Source: Alloboseaceae bacterium BT-24-1 (GTDB taxonomy: Bacteria > Pseudomonadota > Alphaproteobacteria > Rhizobiales > Beijerinckiaceae). Taken from it: a stretch of DNA of 64,000 bases. How positions within the stretch are numbered: the first letter of the stretch is position 1; each line of letters opens with the position of its first letter. The notes under the pieces are model-generated. The model ran no database searches, was not told where the DNA came from, and saw only the letters and a program-made list of their open reading frames with translations. The stretch covers positions 744,001-808,000 of the forward strand of contig JAOYTL010000001.1 of NCBI GenBank assembly GCA_025846845.1, written 5' to 3'. Shown one piece after another: positions 25,638 to 34,019 of this stretch. The translations under genes and the position numbers were made by a program.

Positions 25638-28574
25638 ATGCCGACGATCATTAAACCACGAAAGCTCGGCATCCTGACCAAGGTCGAGCGCCGGGGCGCT
25701 TCGGCAACCCTCGTCGTCTCGGCGCTCGGGCTGTTCTCGCTGCTCGAACCCAGTGATTTCGAACCCGATACCGCGCTCTGGCCGATGGCGATGGAGCAGA
25801 TGCCGGCGGGCACGATCTTCGACGCGGCGATGCCGAAACCATGCGGCGAGGTTCTCGTCGCCGGCTTCGCCAGGGCGCCGGACGGCGAGCCTGTCCCGGC
25901 GCTCACGCTCGATATCGCGCTCGGTGCTGTCCACAAGCGCCTCGCCGTCTTCGGCGACCGTGTCTGGCGCCAGACCGCAGGCGGTCCCGTCTTCGAGCCG
26001 CCCCGCCCCTTCACCGAGATGCCGCTTGTCCCGGAACGCTGCTTCGGCGGTCCGAACCATCCGGTCAACCCGCTCGGGCGCGGAGCGGAGGCGGCCGGCC
26101 GCGTCGATGCAGGCGAGATCGTCCTGCTGCCGAACATCGAGCGGGCCGACCAGCTGATCCGCAATGCCGACGACGTGCCGGAGCCGGTCCGACTAGGGCC
26201 GATCGATCCTGCCCACCCATCGCGGCGAGCGCTGGCCGGCACCTATGACGATCACTGGCTGAAGCACGGTTTCCCGGGACTGGCCCACGACGCCGATCCG
26301 CGCCTGTTTTGCGCCGCGACGCCAGACCAGAGGATTGAAGGCTACTTTTCCGGGCAGGAGCCGTTCCGGCTCGCAGGCTTCTCGGCTGAGCATCCGGTGC
26401 TCGAGGGCGCCTTGCCGGGGATGCGCGCCCGCATCTTCATCGCGCGCGCCGACGGCCTCTTCGAGCTGCCGAGCGTCCTCGACACCGCCTGGCTCTTCCC
26501 GTCCGCCCACAAGGGCGTGCTGATCTATCGCGGCGCCTGCCCCGTCGCCGACATCGACGGCGATGACGTGACCCATGTCATGCTCGCCTATGAGCGCCTC
26601 ACTGAGGAGCCGCGCTCCGTCGAGCATTACGTCGAAGCCTTCCGGCTGCGCAGCGATCCGGCTGAGAAGCCGAAATACGTCCTTGCCGACGCGGCGCTCT
26701 CGCCCCTCCTCGACCCCGCCGCGCTGGAGCGACGCCGGCTTGCCCGCATGGCCCATCACGAACGCCAGCGCGAGCGGACCGAGAAGGCGCAGCGGCTCGT
26801 CCTGCGCGACGCGCTCGACAAGGCCGGCCTGCCAGCAGCCTTCATGCCGAACTTGCCGCGGGCCGAGCCGCCGCCGGCCTGGATGCCCTCGCCGGAGGAG
26901 ATCGCCAGCGGCGAGATCGACTTCGCCGCCCTGTTCGAGGGCACGCAGCAGCTCCAGGTGCAGATGGACGAACGCGGCCGCCAGCTGGAGGCGCAGGCCC
27001 ATGCCATGGCGAATCACGGCGAGCGCTTCCGCCAGACGGGAGAACTCGGCGAGCTCGACGCCCTGCTCGCCGAGCTCGACCTGCCGGAACAGCCCAACCT
27101 CGCTGCGATCGTCCTGCCACCGGATTTCAAGCTGCCGGCGAGCACGGTCGATCCGCAAGCGGCGCTGCGCGAGGCGCTGCAGCGCTTCCACAGCGGGCTT
27201 GGAACAGCGCTCCTTGCCCCGGCTCGCGACGGCCTTGCCGGCGCGCAGGCGGCGCAGCGCGACGCGCCTCTCCCGGAGATGGCAGCAGCCGGCGGCAGAC
27301 AGGCGATCCAACTTCCAGCGGTGGCTGACGCTGCCGGCGATAAGCTGAAGCGAGCCTTCCCTGATCTGGCACCGCCCGGCCAATCGCTCGACGATCTTCT
27401 CGGCACGCTGCTGGCCGGCGATATCCTGCCGGTTTCAAAGGAACCGGCCGACCCGAAGGCGCAGCTTACGCGAGCGAGCGCGCAGCTCGACCAACTTGAG
27501 CCGCGGCTCGGGGAAGCGATGGCGGCGATGCGCCGGCTCGCCCCCCAGCCGATCCATCCGACCACGCCATTGCCGCCGGAAGCGGCGCTGCGCTTCGGCC
27601 AGGCGATCACCGCGATGAAGGGGGAAGGACTCGCCGGCCGCGACATGGCTGGCGCCGATCTCTCCGGCCAGGATTTCAGCGGCCTCGATCTCAGCGGCGC
27701 CTTCTTCGAGCAGTGCGATCTGCGCGGGGCGCGCTTTATCGGCGCCAATTGCGCCGGCGCCGTCTTCGCCGGCGCCGATCTGCGCGAGGCCGATTTCTCG
27801 CAGGCCAATCTGCTGGACGCCAATCTCGGCGGCGGCGACGCCCGCAGCGCGCGCTTTGCCGGCGCCGACCTGCGCCGGGCCCAATGGCTCAAGAGCCAGG
27901 TTGCGCAATGCGACTTCGCCGGCGCGCAGCTGGAACAGGCGAACTTCATCGAGACCGACCTGTCGGACGTCTCCTTCGCCGGCGCCCGGCTCGATCGAGT
28001 CACGATCCTGCGCTCGGGCCTGTCGCGGGCGATCCTGGCCGATGCCGTCATGGAAAGCTGCTCGCTGGTCGAGATTCGGGCGGACGGGCTCGACGCCCGC
28101 AGGCTCAAGGCGTTCAAGCTCTCCGCGGTGAAGCTGGAGGCGCCGGGCGCCGACTTTTCCGGAGCGCATTTGCAGCAGTGCGGGTTCCACGCAGGCTGCG
28201 ATCTCACCGGTGCGCGCTTCGACGGCGCCGTCGGCATGAACGGCTCCTTCCGCGGCGCCCGGCTGATCCGCGCCAGCTTCACGCGGGCGAGCTTCAACCG
28301 GGTCGATTTCGGCGAGGCCGATCTCAGCGAGGCCGATCTCGCCCTCGCCTCGCTGAAACAGGCCTCGCTCGGCAAGGCGATCCTGCTGCGGGCCGATCTC
28401 TTCGGCGCCAATCTGTTCAACGCCCAGGCGCGCCGTGCCCATCTCGACGGCGCGCGGCTGCTGCGGGCCAATCTCTATGGCTGCGATCTCTCGGATGCGT
28501 CGCTCGTCGGCGCCGACCTGACGCAGGCCCTGCTCGACAAGACCATATTCGGGGTGCCCAGCGATGCGCCGTGA
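25638..28574 (+). CDS. DUF2169 domain and pentapeptide-repeat fusion, probable T6SS cargo adaptor
   Basis: This 978-residue protein has an N-terminal DUF2169 domain (about 1-330), a middle region rich in Ala, Leu and Glu (about 340-650), and from about 660 to the end pentapeptide repeats of the A(D/N)LxG type, which fold as a right-handed square beta-helix. DUF2169 proteins act as adaptors that stabilise effectors carrying DUF4150 PAAR-like domains and dock them on VgrG, as shown in Agrobacterium. The gene follows the OmpA-like gene and precedes a second pentapeptide gene and a DUF4150 gene. The repeats continue in the next gene, so the fusion may have arisen from it. Confidence 0.85.
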   Translation: MPTIIKPRKLGILTKVERRGASATLVVSALGLFSLLEPSDFEPDTALWPMAMEQMPAGTIFDAAMPKPCGEVLVAGFARAPDGEPVPALTLDIALGAVHKRLAVFGDRVWRQTAGGPVFEPPRPFTEMPLVPERCFGGPNHPVNPLGRGAEAAGRVDAGEIVLLPNIERADQLIRNADDVPEPVRLGPIDPAHPSRRALAGTYDDHWLKHGFPGLAHDADPRLFCAATPDQRIEGYFSGQEPFRLAGFSAEHPVLEGALPGMRARIFIARADGLFELPSVLDTAWLFPSAHKGVLIYRGACPVADIDGDDVTHVMLAYERLTEEPRSVEHYVEAFRLRSDPAEKPKYVLADAALSPLLDPAALERRRLARMAHHERQRERTEKAQRLVLRDALDKAGLPAAFMPNLPRAEPPPAWMPSPEEIASGEIDFAALFEGTQQLQVQMDERGRQLEAQAHAMANHGERFRQTGELGELDALLAELDLPEQPNLAAIVLPPDFKLPASTVDPQAALREALQRFHSGLGTALLAPARDGLAGAQAAQRDAPLPEMAAAGGRQAIQLPAVADAAGDKLKRAFPDLAPPGQSLDDLLGTLLAGDILPVSKEPADPKAQLTRASAQLDQLEPRLGEAMAAMRRLAPQPIHPTTPLPPEAALRFGQAITAMKGEGLAGRDMAGADLSGQDFSGLDLSGAFFEQCDLRGARFIGANCAGAVFAGADLREADFSQANLLDANLGGGDARSARFAGADLRRAQWLKSQVAQCDFAGAQLEQANFIETDLSDVSFAGARLDRVTILRSGLSRAILADAVMESCSLVEIRADGLDARRLKAFKLSAVKLEAPGADFSGAHLQQCGFHAGCDLTGARFDGAVGMNGSFRGARLIRASFTRASFNRVDFGEADLSEADLALASLKQASLGKAILLRADLFGANLFNAQARRAHLDGARLLRANLYGCDLSDASLVGADLTQALLDKTIFGVPSDAP

Positions 28575-29631
28575 GGATCTGCTTGAGCGCGTCGAGCTTG
28601 GCCTGCCCGTCGAGGGAGCCTCCTTCGTCGAGGCGGATTTCAACCGCATCTCGCTGGACGGCGCGATCCTGATCGGCTGCGATTTCTCCGGAGCGCGTTT
28701 CCACGAAGCACGCCTGAGACAATGCCAGTTCGTTCAATGCCGTTTCGAGCGGGCGGATTTCAGCGGGGCGGAATTCGACACGGTGCAATGGCCTCGTACC
28801 GGCCTGGTCGCCTCATCTTTCGCCCGCGCCACGCTGCTCCATTGCCAGTTCGCCGAAGCCGACGCGACCGAAGCCGATTTCACTGGCGCGAAACTCCTCA
28901 GCACGAGCTTCGCCCGGGTCGATCTGTCCCGATCCTGCTTCGCTGGGGCTCAATTGACGACAGTCGCGATGATCGAATGCGCTCTCGCAAGCATTGATCT
29001 GTCGGATGCGACAATCCGCGGCCTGACGCTGGTCAAGGGCGATCTGCGAACCGCCATCCTCGATGACGCCGACATCGATACGATGTTCGCCATGGAGGCG
29101 GACATATCGGATCGCGACTTGCGCAATGTACGGCTGTCACGCCTCAATCTGATGAAAGCGCGTCTCGCCGGCAGCAATCTCGCCGGCGTCGATCTCTCCC
29201 AGAGCCTCTTCCTCGAGGCCGATCTCTCGCGCGCCGATTTCTCCGGGGCAAAGCTGCCGATGGCGTTGATGATCGGCGCCGATCTCACGGCCGCGAAATT
29301 GGTTGGAGCAGATCTCACCAGCGCGAATTTCAGCGAGGCGAAGCTCGCTGGCGCCGACCTCTCAGATGCGCGGCTGAGCAATGCTCTCTTCGAACGCGCT
29401 GACTGCGCCGCGGCCCGTTTCGAGCGCGCCTTGCTCGACCATGCGCAATTCCCCTACGCCCGGCTCGACGGAGCGTCCTTCATCGCGGCGCGCTTTCATC
29501 GCACCAATCTTCACGCCATCTCGGCGGAAGGCACGCTGTTCCAGCATGCGACGGGTTCGACCCTTCCGACCGATCCACAGCGCGCCGTGGCCGATCTCTA
29601 CGATCCCGCGCGCGTCGCGGCCCTGACCTGA
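28564..29631 (+). CDS. Pentapeptide-repeat protein
   Basis: The 355 residues are almost entirely pentapeptide repeats (for example SRADFSGAKLPMALMIGADL), predicting a single long quadrilateral beta-helix. Its ATG lies 11 bases inside the preceding gene, so the two are translationally coupled. Repeat proteins of this kind accompany DUF2169 and DUF4150 genes in T6SS clusters; their exact job is unknown. They may cap or extend the spike or hold cargo. Its stop codon is embedded in the GAGGAGG ribosome-binding site of the next gene. Confidence 0.85.
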   Translation: MRREDLLERVELGLPVEGASFVEADFNRISLDGAILIGCDFSGARFHEARLRQCQFVQCRFERADFSGAEFDTVQWPRTGLVASSFARATLLHCQFAEADATEADFTGAKLLSTSFARVDLSRSCFAGAQLTTVAMIECALASIDLSDATIRGLTLVKGDLRTAILDDADIDTMFAMEADISDRDLRNVRLSRLNLMKARLAGSNLAGVDLSQSLFLEADLSRADFSGAKLPMALMIGADLTAAKLVGADLTSANFSEAKLAGADLSDARLSNALFERADCAAARFERALLDHAQFPYARLDGASFIAARFHRTNLHAISAEGTLFQHATGSTLPTDPQRAVADLYDPARVAALT

Positions 29632-29642
29632 GGAGGCACGCG

Positions 29643-30047
29643 ATGGTCTTCGTCAACTCCTCCGGGCCGATCCCCGCCCCCGACTTCGCCTTTCCCGATG
29701 TCTGCCTGACGCCGGTGGTCGTGCCGGTGCCGGTGCCCTATCCAAACCTCGCGCTCGCACCGACGGCGATCCCGACGCAGCTCACCACCTTCCTGACCTG
29801 CATGCCGGCCCACAACCTCCTGACCACGAAGCCGATCAGCCTCGGCGACCAGCCCGGCGTCCTGCTCGGCGTGGCCTCGGGCTTCGTCATGGGGCCGGTG
29901 AAGCACGCGATGGGCTCGGTGACGATGTTCCTCGGCGGCCCGCCCGCCACGAAGATGCTCAACCCGACAATGCAGAACGGCATGAGCCCGAACATTGTCG
30001 GCGTCACGCTCGCCCCCAGCCAGGTCACCACGATCTGCCTGTCCTGA
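29643..30047 (+). CDS. DUF4150 PAAR-like T6SS tip protein
   Basis: The 134-residue protein matches the DUF4150 (PAAR-like) family. It has an N-terminal stretch FPDVCLTPVVVPVPVPYPN and an internal GPVKHAMGSVTMFLGGPPATKML. PAAR-like proteins sharpen the VgrG tip and can carry toxin domains. This one is the tip domain alone with no C-terminal toxin, so cargo must be non-covalent or encoded in later genes. It has a strong GAGGAGG ribosome-binding site. Confidence 0.88.
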   Translation: MVFVNSSGPIPAPDFAFPDVCLTPVVVPVPVPYPNLALAPTAIPTQLTTFLTCMPAHNLLTTKPISLGDQPGVLLGVASGFVMGPVKHAMGSVTMFLGGPPATKMLNPTMQNGMSPNIVGVTLAPSQVTTICLS

Positions 30048-30085
30048 GACAACGGCCGCATTTCTGATCCCACGGGAGAGCACCG

Positions 30086-31579
30086 ATGATGCCCGCCGCA
30101 ACCGCCTTGATCCCGCCCGCCGGCCCTATGCCGGCGCTGCGCCCGGCAACGGTCATCGCCCGCACCGGCGACCGGCTGCTTCTCCGGAGCGAGGCCGGCG
30201 AGGTTCGAGCCTGCGTGGCCCTCTCCTGCCCGCTCTCCCCAAAGGTCGGCGACGAGGTCCTTGCCTGGGCCGCCGGCGAGGAGTGGCACATCCTCGCCGT
30301 GCTCGGTCGCAGTGCGCAGCCGGAACAGCATGATCGTCCGAATGGCCTGGAAGGCGTGATCGACGGCGAAGCGAAGCCGCTGCCGCCGGTGCCGCATTAC
30401 GAGGACGCCTCGGTCACCGAAGGTGAGGCCGCGGCCGGCCGGCCTTATACCCGCATCGACGTGCCGCTGAAGCCCGACGAATTTGGCAGCGGCACCTATC
30501 TGCGCCTCGGCGCCTATGTCGAAGGCGAGGAGGGCTCGATGATGCCCGACCTCGCGCTGTCCAAGAGCACCGCCTCGAACACGACCAAGACCGAACCGAG
30601 CCCGGACCTGTCGCTGACCGCGCTGCTCAGCGGCAAGAATCCCTTTGTCACCATGGCCGAGACCGCCAACGAGGCCAAAACGAGCGACGCGACCAATGCC
30701 GATGGCAGCGTCAAGCAGGGCTATCTGAAGCGCGGCGACAAGTTCGTGAAGAACAAGGCCGGCCAGATGGAGCTACTGACCATCTCGACCAAGGCCACGA
30801 CGACGACCTCCTCCGGCGATGGCTTCCTCGGCAAGACCGATTCAGACGTCAATCTCTCCGTCGGCGGCGGCATGCTGGTCGACATCGTCAAGGGCCAGAC
30901 CACCAACGTCTCGGACGGGGACATCAAGTTCACGGCGCCGGCCGGCGTCTTTGCCGTCAACGCCCTCTCTGGCGTCTCGATCACTGCCGGCACGCCGGAC
31001 GCGCCGGCCAACATCTCCCTGCTCGCCTATGGCTATGTGAAGAACGAGGCCAAGGGGCCGCTCTCGGAATGGCTCTACTCCACCTCCGAGAAGAAGACCT
31101 ACGGCACTGCCAAGGAGTGGTTCTACGGCGAGAAATACACGGAGTTTCGCGGCTACGAAGAGAAGAAGTTCTTCGGCACCTCGATCAGCTATTTCCTCGG
31201 CGACCAGATCTCGACCAACCTCGCCGCGCGCATCAGCATGACGCTGGCGGCGACGCTGACCCTCGCTTTGGGCACGGAGTTCCGCCTCAACGCCGCGATC
31301 GATCTCAAGATCAATCTCGCCATCGACATGAACATCATCATCGGCGTCGCCTTCAAGGGCGTCATCGGTCTCGACACCAAGGCGGTGCTCGGCTCGGACT
31401 TCAAATACGTCAACGGCCTGGATTTCAAATGGGTCGGCGTCGATGGCAAGAAATTCGGTTTGGAGCTGAAGAACGCCGACATGAACGCCTATCTCAAGGC
31501 GGTCGTGATCGGGAAGAGCACAGTCGAGATCGGCGGCAAGGACGTCGATGTCAAAACCGGCCTGCTTCTCAGGTCATGA
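30086..31579 (+). CDS. Unknown T6SS-associated protein with DUF3540-like N-terminus
   Basis: The 497-residue protein starts with ATG after a GGGAGAG site. Residues about 20-75 (VIARTGDRLLLRSEAGEVRA through WHILAVLGR) parallel the N-terminal module of the following DUF3540 protein. The remaining 400 residues match no family I can name. They are Thr/Ser/Gly-rich in the middle and end in about 120 residues of short alternating strands (for example AIDLKINLAIDMNIIIGVAF), suggesting a beta-helix or fibrous tip. It may be an alternative spike element or the cargo itself. Its stop overlaps the next start (ATGA). Confidence 0.75.
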   Translation: MMPAATALIPPAGPMPALRPATVIARTGDRLLLRSEAGEVRACVALSCPLSPKVGDEVLAWAAGEEWHILAVLGRSAQPEQHDRPNGLEGVIDGEAKPLPPVPHYEDASVTEGEAAAGRPYTRIDVPLKPDEFGSGTYLRLGAYVEGEEGSMMPDLALSKSTASNTTKTEPSPDLSLTALLSGKNPFVTMAETANEAKTSDATNADGSVKQGYLKRGDKFVKNKAGQMELLTISTKATTTTSSGDGFLGKTDSDVNLSVGGGMLVDIVKGQTTNVSDGDIKFTAPAGVFAVNALSGVSITAGTPDAPANISLLAYGYVKNEAKGPLSEWLYSTSEKKTYGTAKEWFYGEKYTEFRGYEEKKFFGTSISYFLGDQISTNLAARISMTLAATLTLALGTEFRLNAAIDLKINLAIDMNIIIGVAFKGVIGLDTKAVLGSDFKYVNGLDFKWVGVDGKKFGLELKNADMNAYLKAVVIGKSTVEIGGKDVDVKTGLLLRS

Positions 31580-32241
31580 GCCCGTCCTTGCGCAACTCCT
31601 ACGCCATCGCTGACGCGTCGGCCGGCGCGAATTCCGCGCCTTTCGGGGCAGCGGACGGGCTGAGTTCCGCGCGCGTGCTCGCGATCACCGGTGAACGCTG
31701 CCTGGTGCAGGACGAGGCGGGGACGCGCGAGGCCTCGCGCGCTGTCTCCTGCCTGATCCAACCGCAGCCCGAGGACGAAGTGCTCATCGTCGCGTCCGGC
31801 CGACGTATCTTCATTCTGGCGGTCCTGACCCGCACTGGCCTAGGCGATGCAACCCTCACCTTGCCGGACCGGGCTGCAAGCCTTGCCATCGCGGCGCCAA
31901 GCATCGCTCTCAACGCCACGGCCCGGCTCGGGCTCGAAGCGCCGGAAGTGGCCGTGACCAGTAGGCGCTTCCACCTTGTTACGGACGTGCTGACGCAGAT
32001 TTCGCGATTGGCGTCCGTGATCGGCGACGCCCTGACCACCGTCGTCGGCCGCCAGTCGACCGTAGCGCAGCGCATCGAAGTGACGTCGCAGGAGCGGAAT
32101 ACCGCGATCGCCGGCATCGACAGCGAGCGCATCGGCACGCATCTTTCTCAGACCGAACTCACCACGGTCAGCGCAGCGATCGAGACGCATCTGGCCCGCG
32201 ACGATATCCGTCTCGACGCCAAGCGCGTGACGATCGGATGA
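31576..32241 (+). CDS. DUF3540 family protein, T6SS-associated
   Basis: I chose the ATG at 31576, which overlaps the previous stop (ATGA), giving 221 residues. An N-terminal small beta domain (VLAITGERCLVQDEAGTREA to FILAVLTRTG) is followed by a stretch of short strands (SLAIAAPSIALNATARLGLE) like a VgrG-type beta-prism, and then a helical region. DUF3540 proteins regularly accompany DUF2169 and DUF4150 genes. The combination suggests an OB-like plus beta-helix spike accessory. The stop overlaps the next start (ATGA). Confidence 0.8.
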   Translation: MSPSLRNSYAIADASAGANSAPFGAADGLSSARVLAITGERCLVQDEAGTREASRAVSCLIQPQPEDEVLIVASGRRIFILAVLTRTGLGDATLTLPDRAASLAIAAPSIALNATARLGLEAPEVAVTSRRFHLVTDVLTQISRLASVIGDALTTVVGRQSTVAQRIEVTSQERNTAIAGIDSERIGTHLSQTELTTVSAAIETHLARDDIRLDAKRVTIG

Positions 32242-34019
32242 GCGCGCCGGCAGCCGCCACCAGCCATGCGACCAGGGTGCGGGCCGGGCTGAAGCGCCTG
32301 TCCGAAGGCCGGACGGACGAAGCCGAGGCGATCCTGCGCGAGGCGCTCGCGGCCCGGCCGGACGACCCTTGGGTCCTGAACGGGCTCGGCGGCGTCGCCT
32401 TGCTGCGGCGCGACACGGCTGCGGCCGAAAGGCTGATCGGCGCCGCGGCAAGATTGCAGCCGGGGGAGCCCGAAATCCTCGCCAATCTCGCCGCCCTGCA
32501 CACTGAATGCGATCGCCTCGACGACGCCGAAACCTGCCTCGGCGAAGCGGTTCGCCTCGCCCCTCACCATGCGGGCATAAGGGAACGCCGGGCCGAGCTT
32601 CTGCTGGCACGACGGCGCCCGGAGGATGCGGCCGGCGAGGCCCAGCATGCGCTGGAATGCGATCCCGAGCGGCCGCGCGCCTGGCTGCTGCGCGGCCTCT
32701 GCGCGCTTGCAGCCTCGGACCGGCCGCTTGCCATCGCCTGCTTCGAGGAAGCCATCGCGCTGGACGAAGCCTGTGTCGCGGCCTGGCACAACCTCACCGA
32801 AGCCCATGCCTCGCTCGGAGATGAGGCGGCCGCGATCGACTGTGCCGAGCGGGCCTATCTCTGCGCCCCATCGAATCCGACGCATATCGTCACCTTGGCG
32901 CGGCTCCTCGCCGCCCGCGGTCCCGGCCGTTCAGGAGACCTGCTGCGGCGTGCGCTGGCCCTCGCGCCGGGCCATCTGCCCGCGCTGGAGCTGCAAGCGC
33001 TGATTGCGACGGACGATGCTGCGGCACGACCGGCCTTTGCCGCTCTGGCCGCGGCTGCGCGCGGGAATGGAGCGGAGAGCGGCTCCGCCTTGCTCGCCTT
33101 GGCGCGCGCGCTGGCAGGCGTCGGGCGCTTCGGCGACGCGCTGCTGGCAAGCGAGCGTGCCGCGGCAATGCAGCTCCCCGAGGCCCGTCCACTGCGGCAC
33201 GCCTGCCTGTTCGCGCTCGGCCGCTTCGGAGAGGCCTACGGCGAGCCAGAGCCACGCGGGGCCGCCGACGCGGTGCTCATCCCGCCCGATATGCCGCTCG
33301 GCGAAGTCGTCTTCGCGCTGCGCCTGCTGCCGGCGCTAAGCGCGCAAGCAGGCCGGAAGCTCCCGCTGCTGGCGCCGCCGGCCCTGCATTCGCTGCTGGC
33401 GCCGCTCGCGCCCTCTCTCGCGGAAGCGGACCACGCGGGCGCCTCGCAGCCGCTCGTTCTCGCCGAGGCGATGGCGCATCTGCGCGCCGATGGGGGCATG
33501 CTCGCCATGTCAGCGCCCTATATCGAGGTCGAAGCCGGCCGCGCCCAGCTCTGGCAAGACGCGCTCGCCGCGCTCCCCGGCCCGCGCATCGGCATCGTCT
33601 GGTCGGCCCGTATTCCTGGAATGGGACTGGAGAGCCTCCTGACTGCCACCAAGTCATTCGGCACGGTGGTGAGCCTGGCGATCGGCGCGGCGCGGGACGA
33701 ACTCGCCCGCGCGCCAGATGTCATCGATGCCGGCCACCGGATCGGCGGGCCGGAAGATCTCGCCGCCGCCATCGCCTCGCTCGACCTGGTGCTGGCGCCG
33801 GATTGCCTCGCTTTGCATCTTGCGGGTGCGCTCGGCCAGCCCGGTATCGCGCTGCTGTCGCGCGCGCCACACTGGATCTGGCAGGAGGAAGCGGGGGGAG
33901 CGAGGTTCTATCCTTCGCTGACGCCGTACCGGGCGGGAGGATCGCCCGAGGTGGCTTCGTCCAGCTTGGAGCTCGAACGACTCATCCGCACGCGTCTTGC
34001 CGCCGAAGCGGAAGCATGA
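32238..34019 (+). CDS. TPR protein with glycosyltransferase-like C-terminus
   Basis: The 593-residue protein has about six to eight tetratricopeptide repeats (1-310) and a C-terminal region resembling the second half of family 9/41-type glycosyltransferases. Visible parts are RIGIVWSARI, SLDLVLAPDCLALHLAGALG and WIWQEEAGGARFYPS. The usual TVDTAVAHLAGA has become APDCLALHLAGA and the first Rossmann half is weak, so it may be catalytically inactive. It could be a chaperone-like scaffold or could glycosylate cargo. It is tied to its neighbours by ATGA overlaps on both sides. Confidence 0.75.
   Translation: MSAPAAATSHATRVRAGLKRLSEGRTDEAEAILREALAARPDDPWVLNGLGGVALLRRDTAAAERLIGAAARLQPGEPEILANLAALHTECDRLDDAETCLGEAVRLAPHHAGIRERRAELLLARRRPEDAAGEAQHALECDPERPRAWLLRGLCALAASDRPLAIACFEEAIALDEACVAAWHNLTEAHASLGDEAAAIDCAERAYLCAPSNPTHIVTLARLLAARGPGRSGDLLRRALALAPGHLPALELQALIATDDAAARPAFAALAAAARGNGAESGSALLALARALAGVGRFGDALLASERAAAMQLPEARPLRHACLFALGRFGEAYGEPEPRGAADAVLIPPDMPLGEVVFALRLLPALSAQAGRKLPLLAPPALHSLLAPLAPSLAEADHAGASQPLVLAEAMAHLRADGGMLAMSAPYIEVEAGRAQLWQDALAALPGPRIGIVWSARIPGMGLESLLTATKSFGTVVSLAIGAARDELARAPDVIDAGHRIGGPEDLAAAIASLDLVLAPDCLALHLAGALGQPGIALLSRAPHWIWQEEAGGARFYPSLTPYRAGGSPEVASSSLELERLIRTRLAAEAEA

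Noticed and set aside
27656..29600. Tandem DNA repeats suggesting CRISPR or a minisatellite
   Set aside because: The repetition follows the protein-level pentapeptide pattern and the DNA varies between units; there are no spacers.
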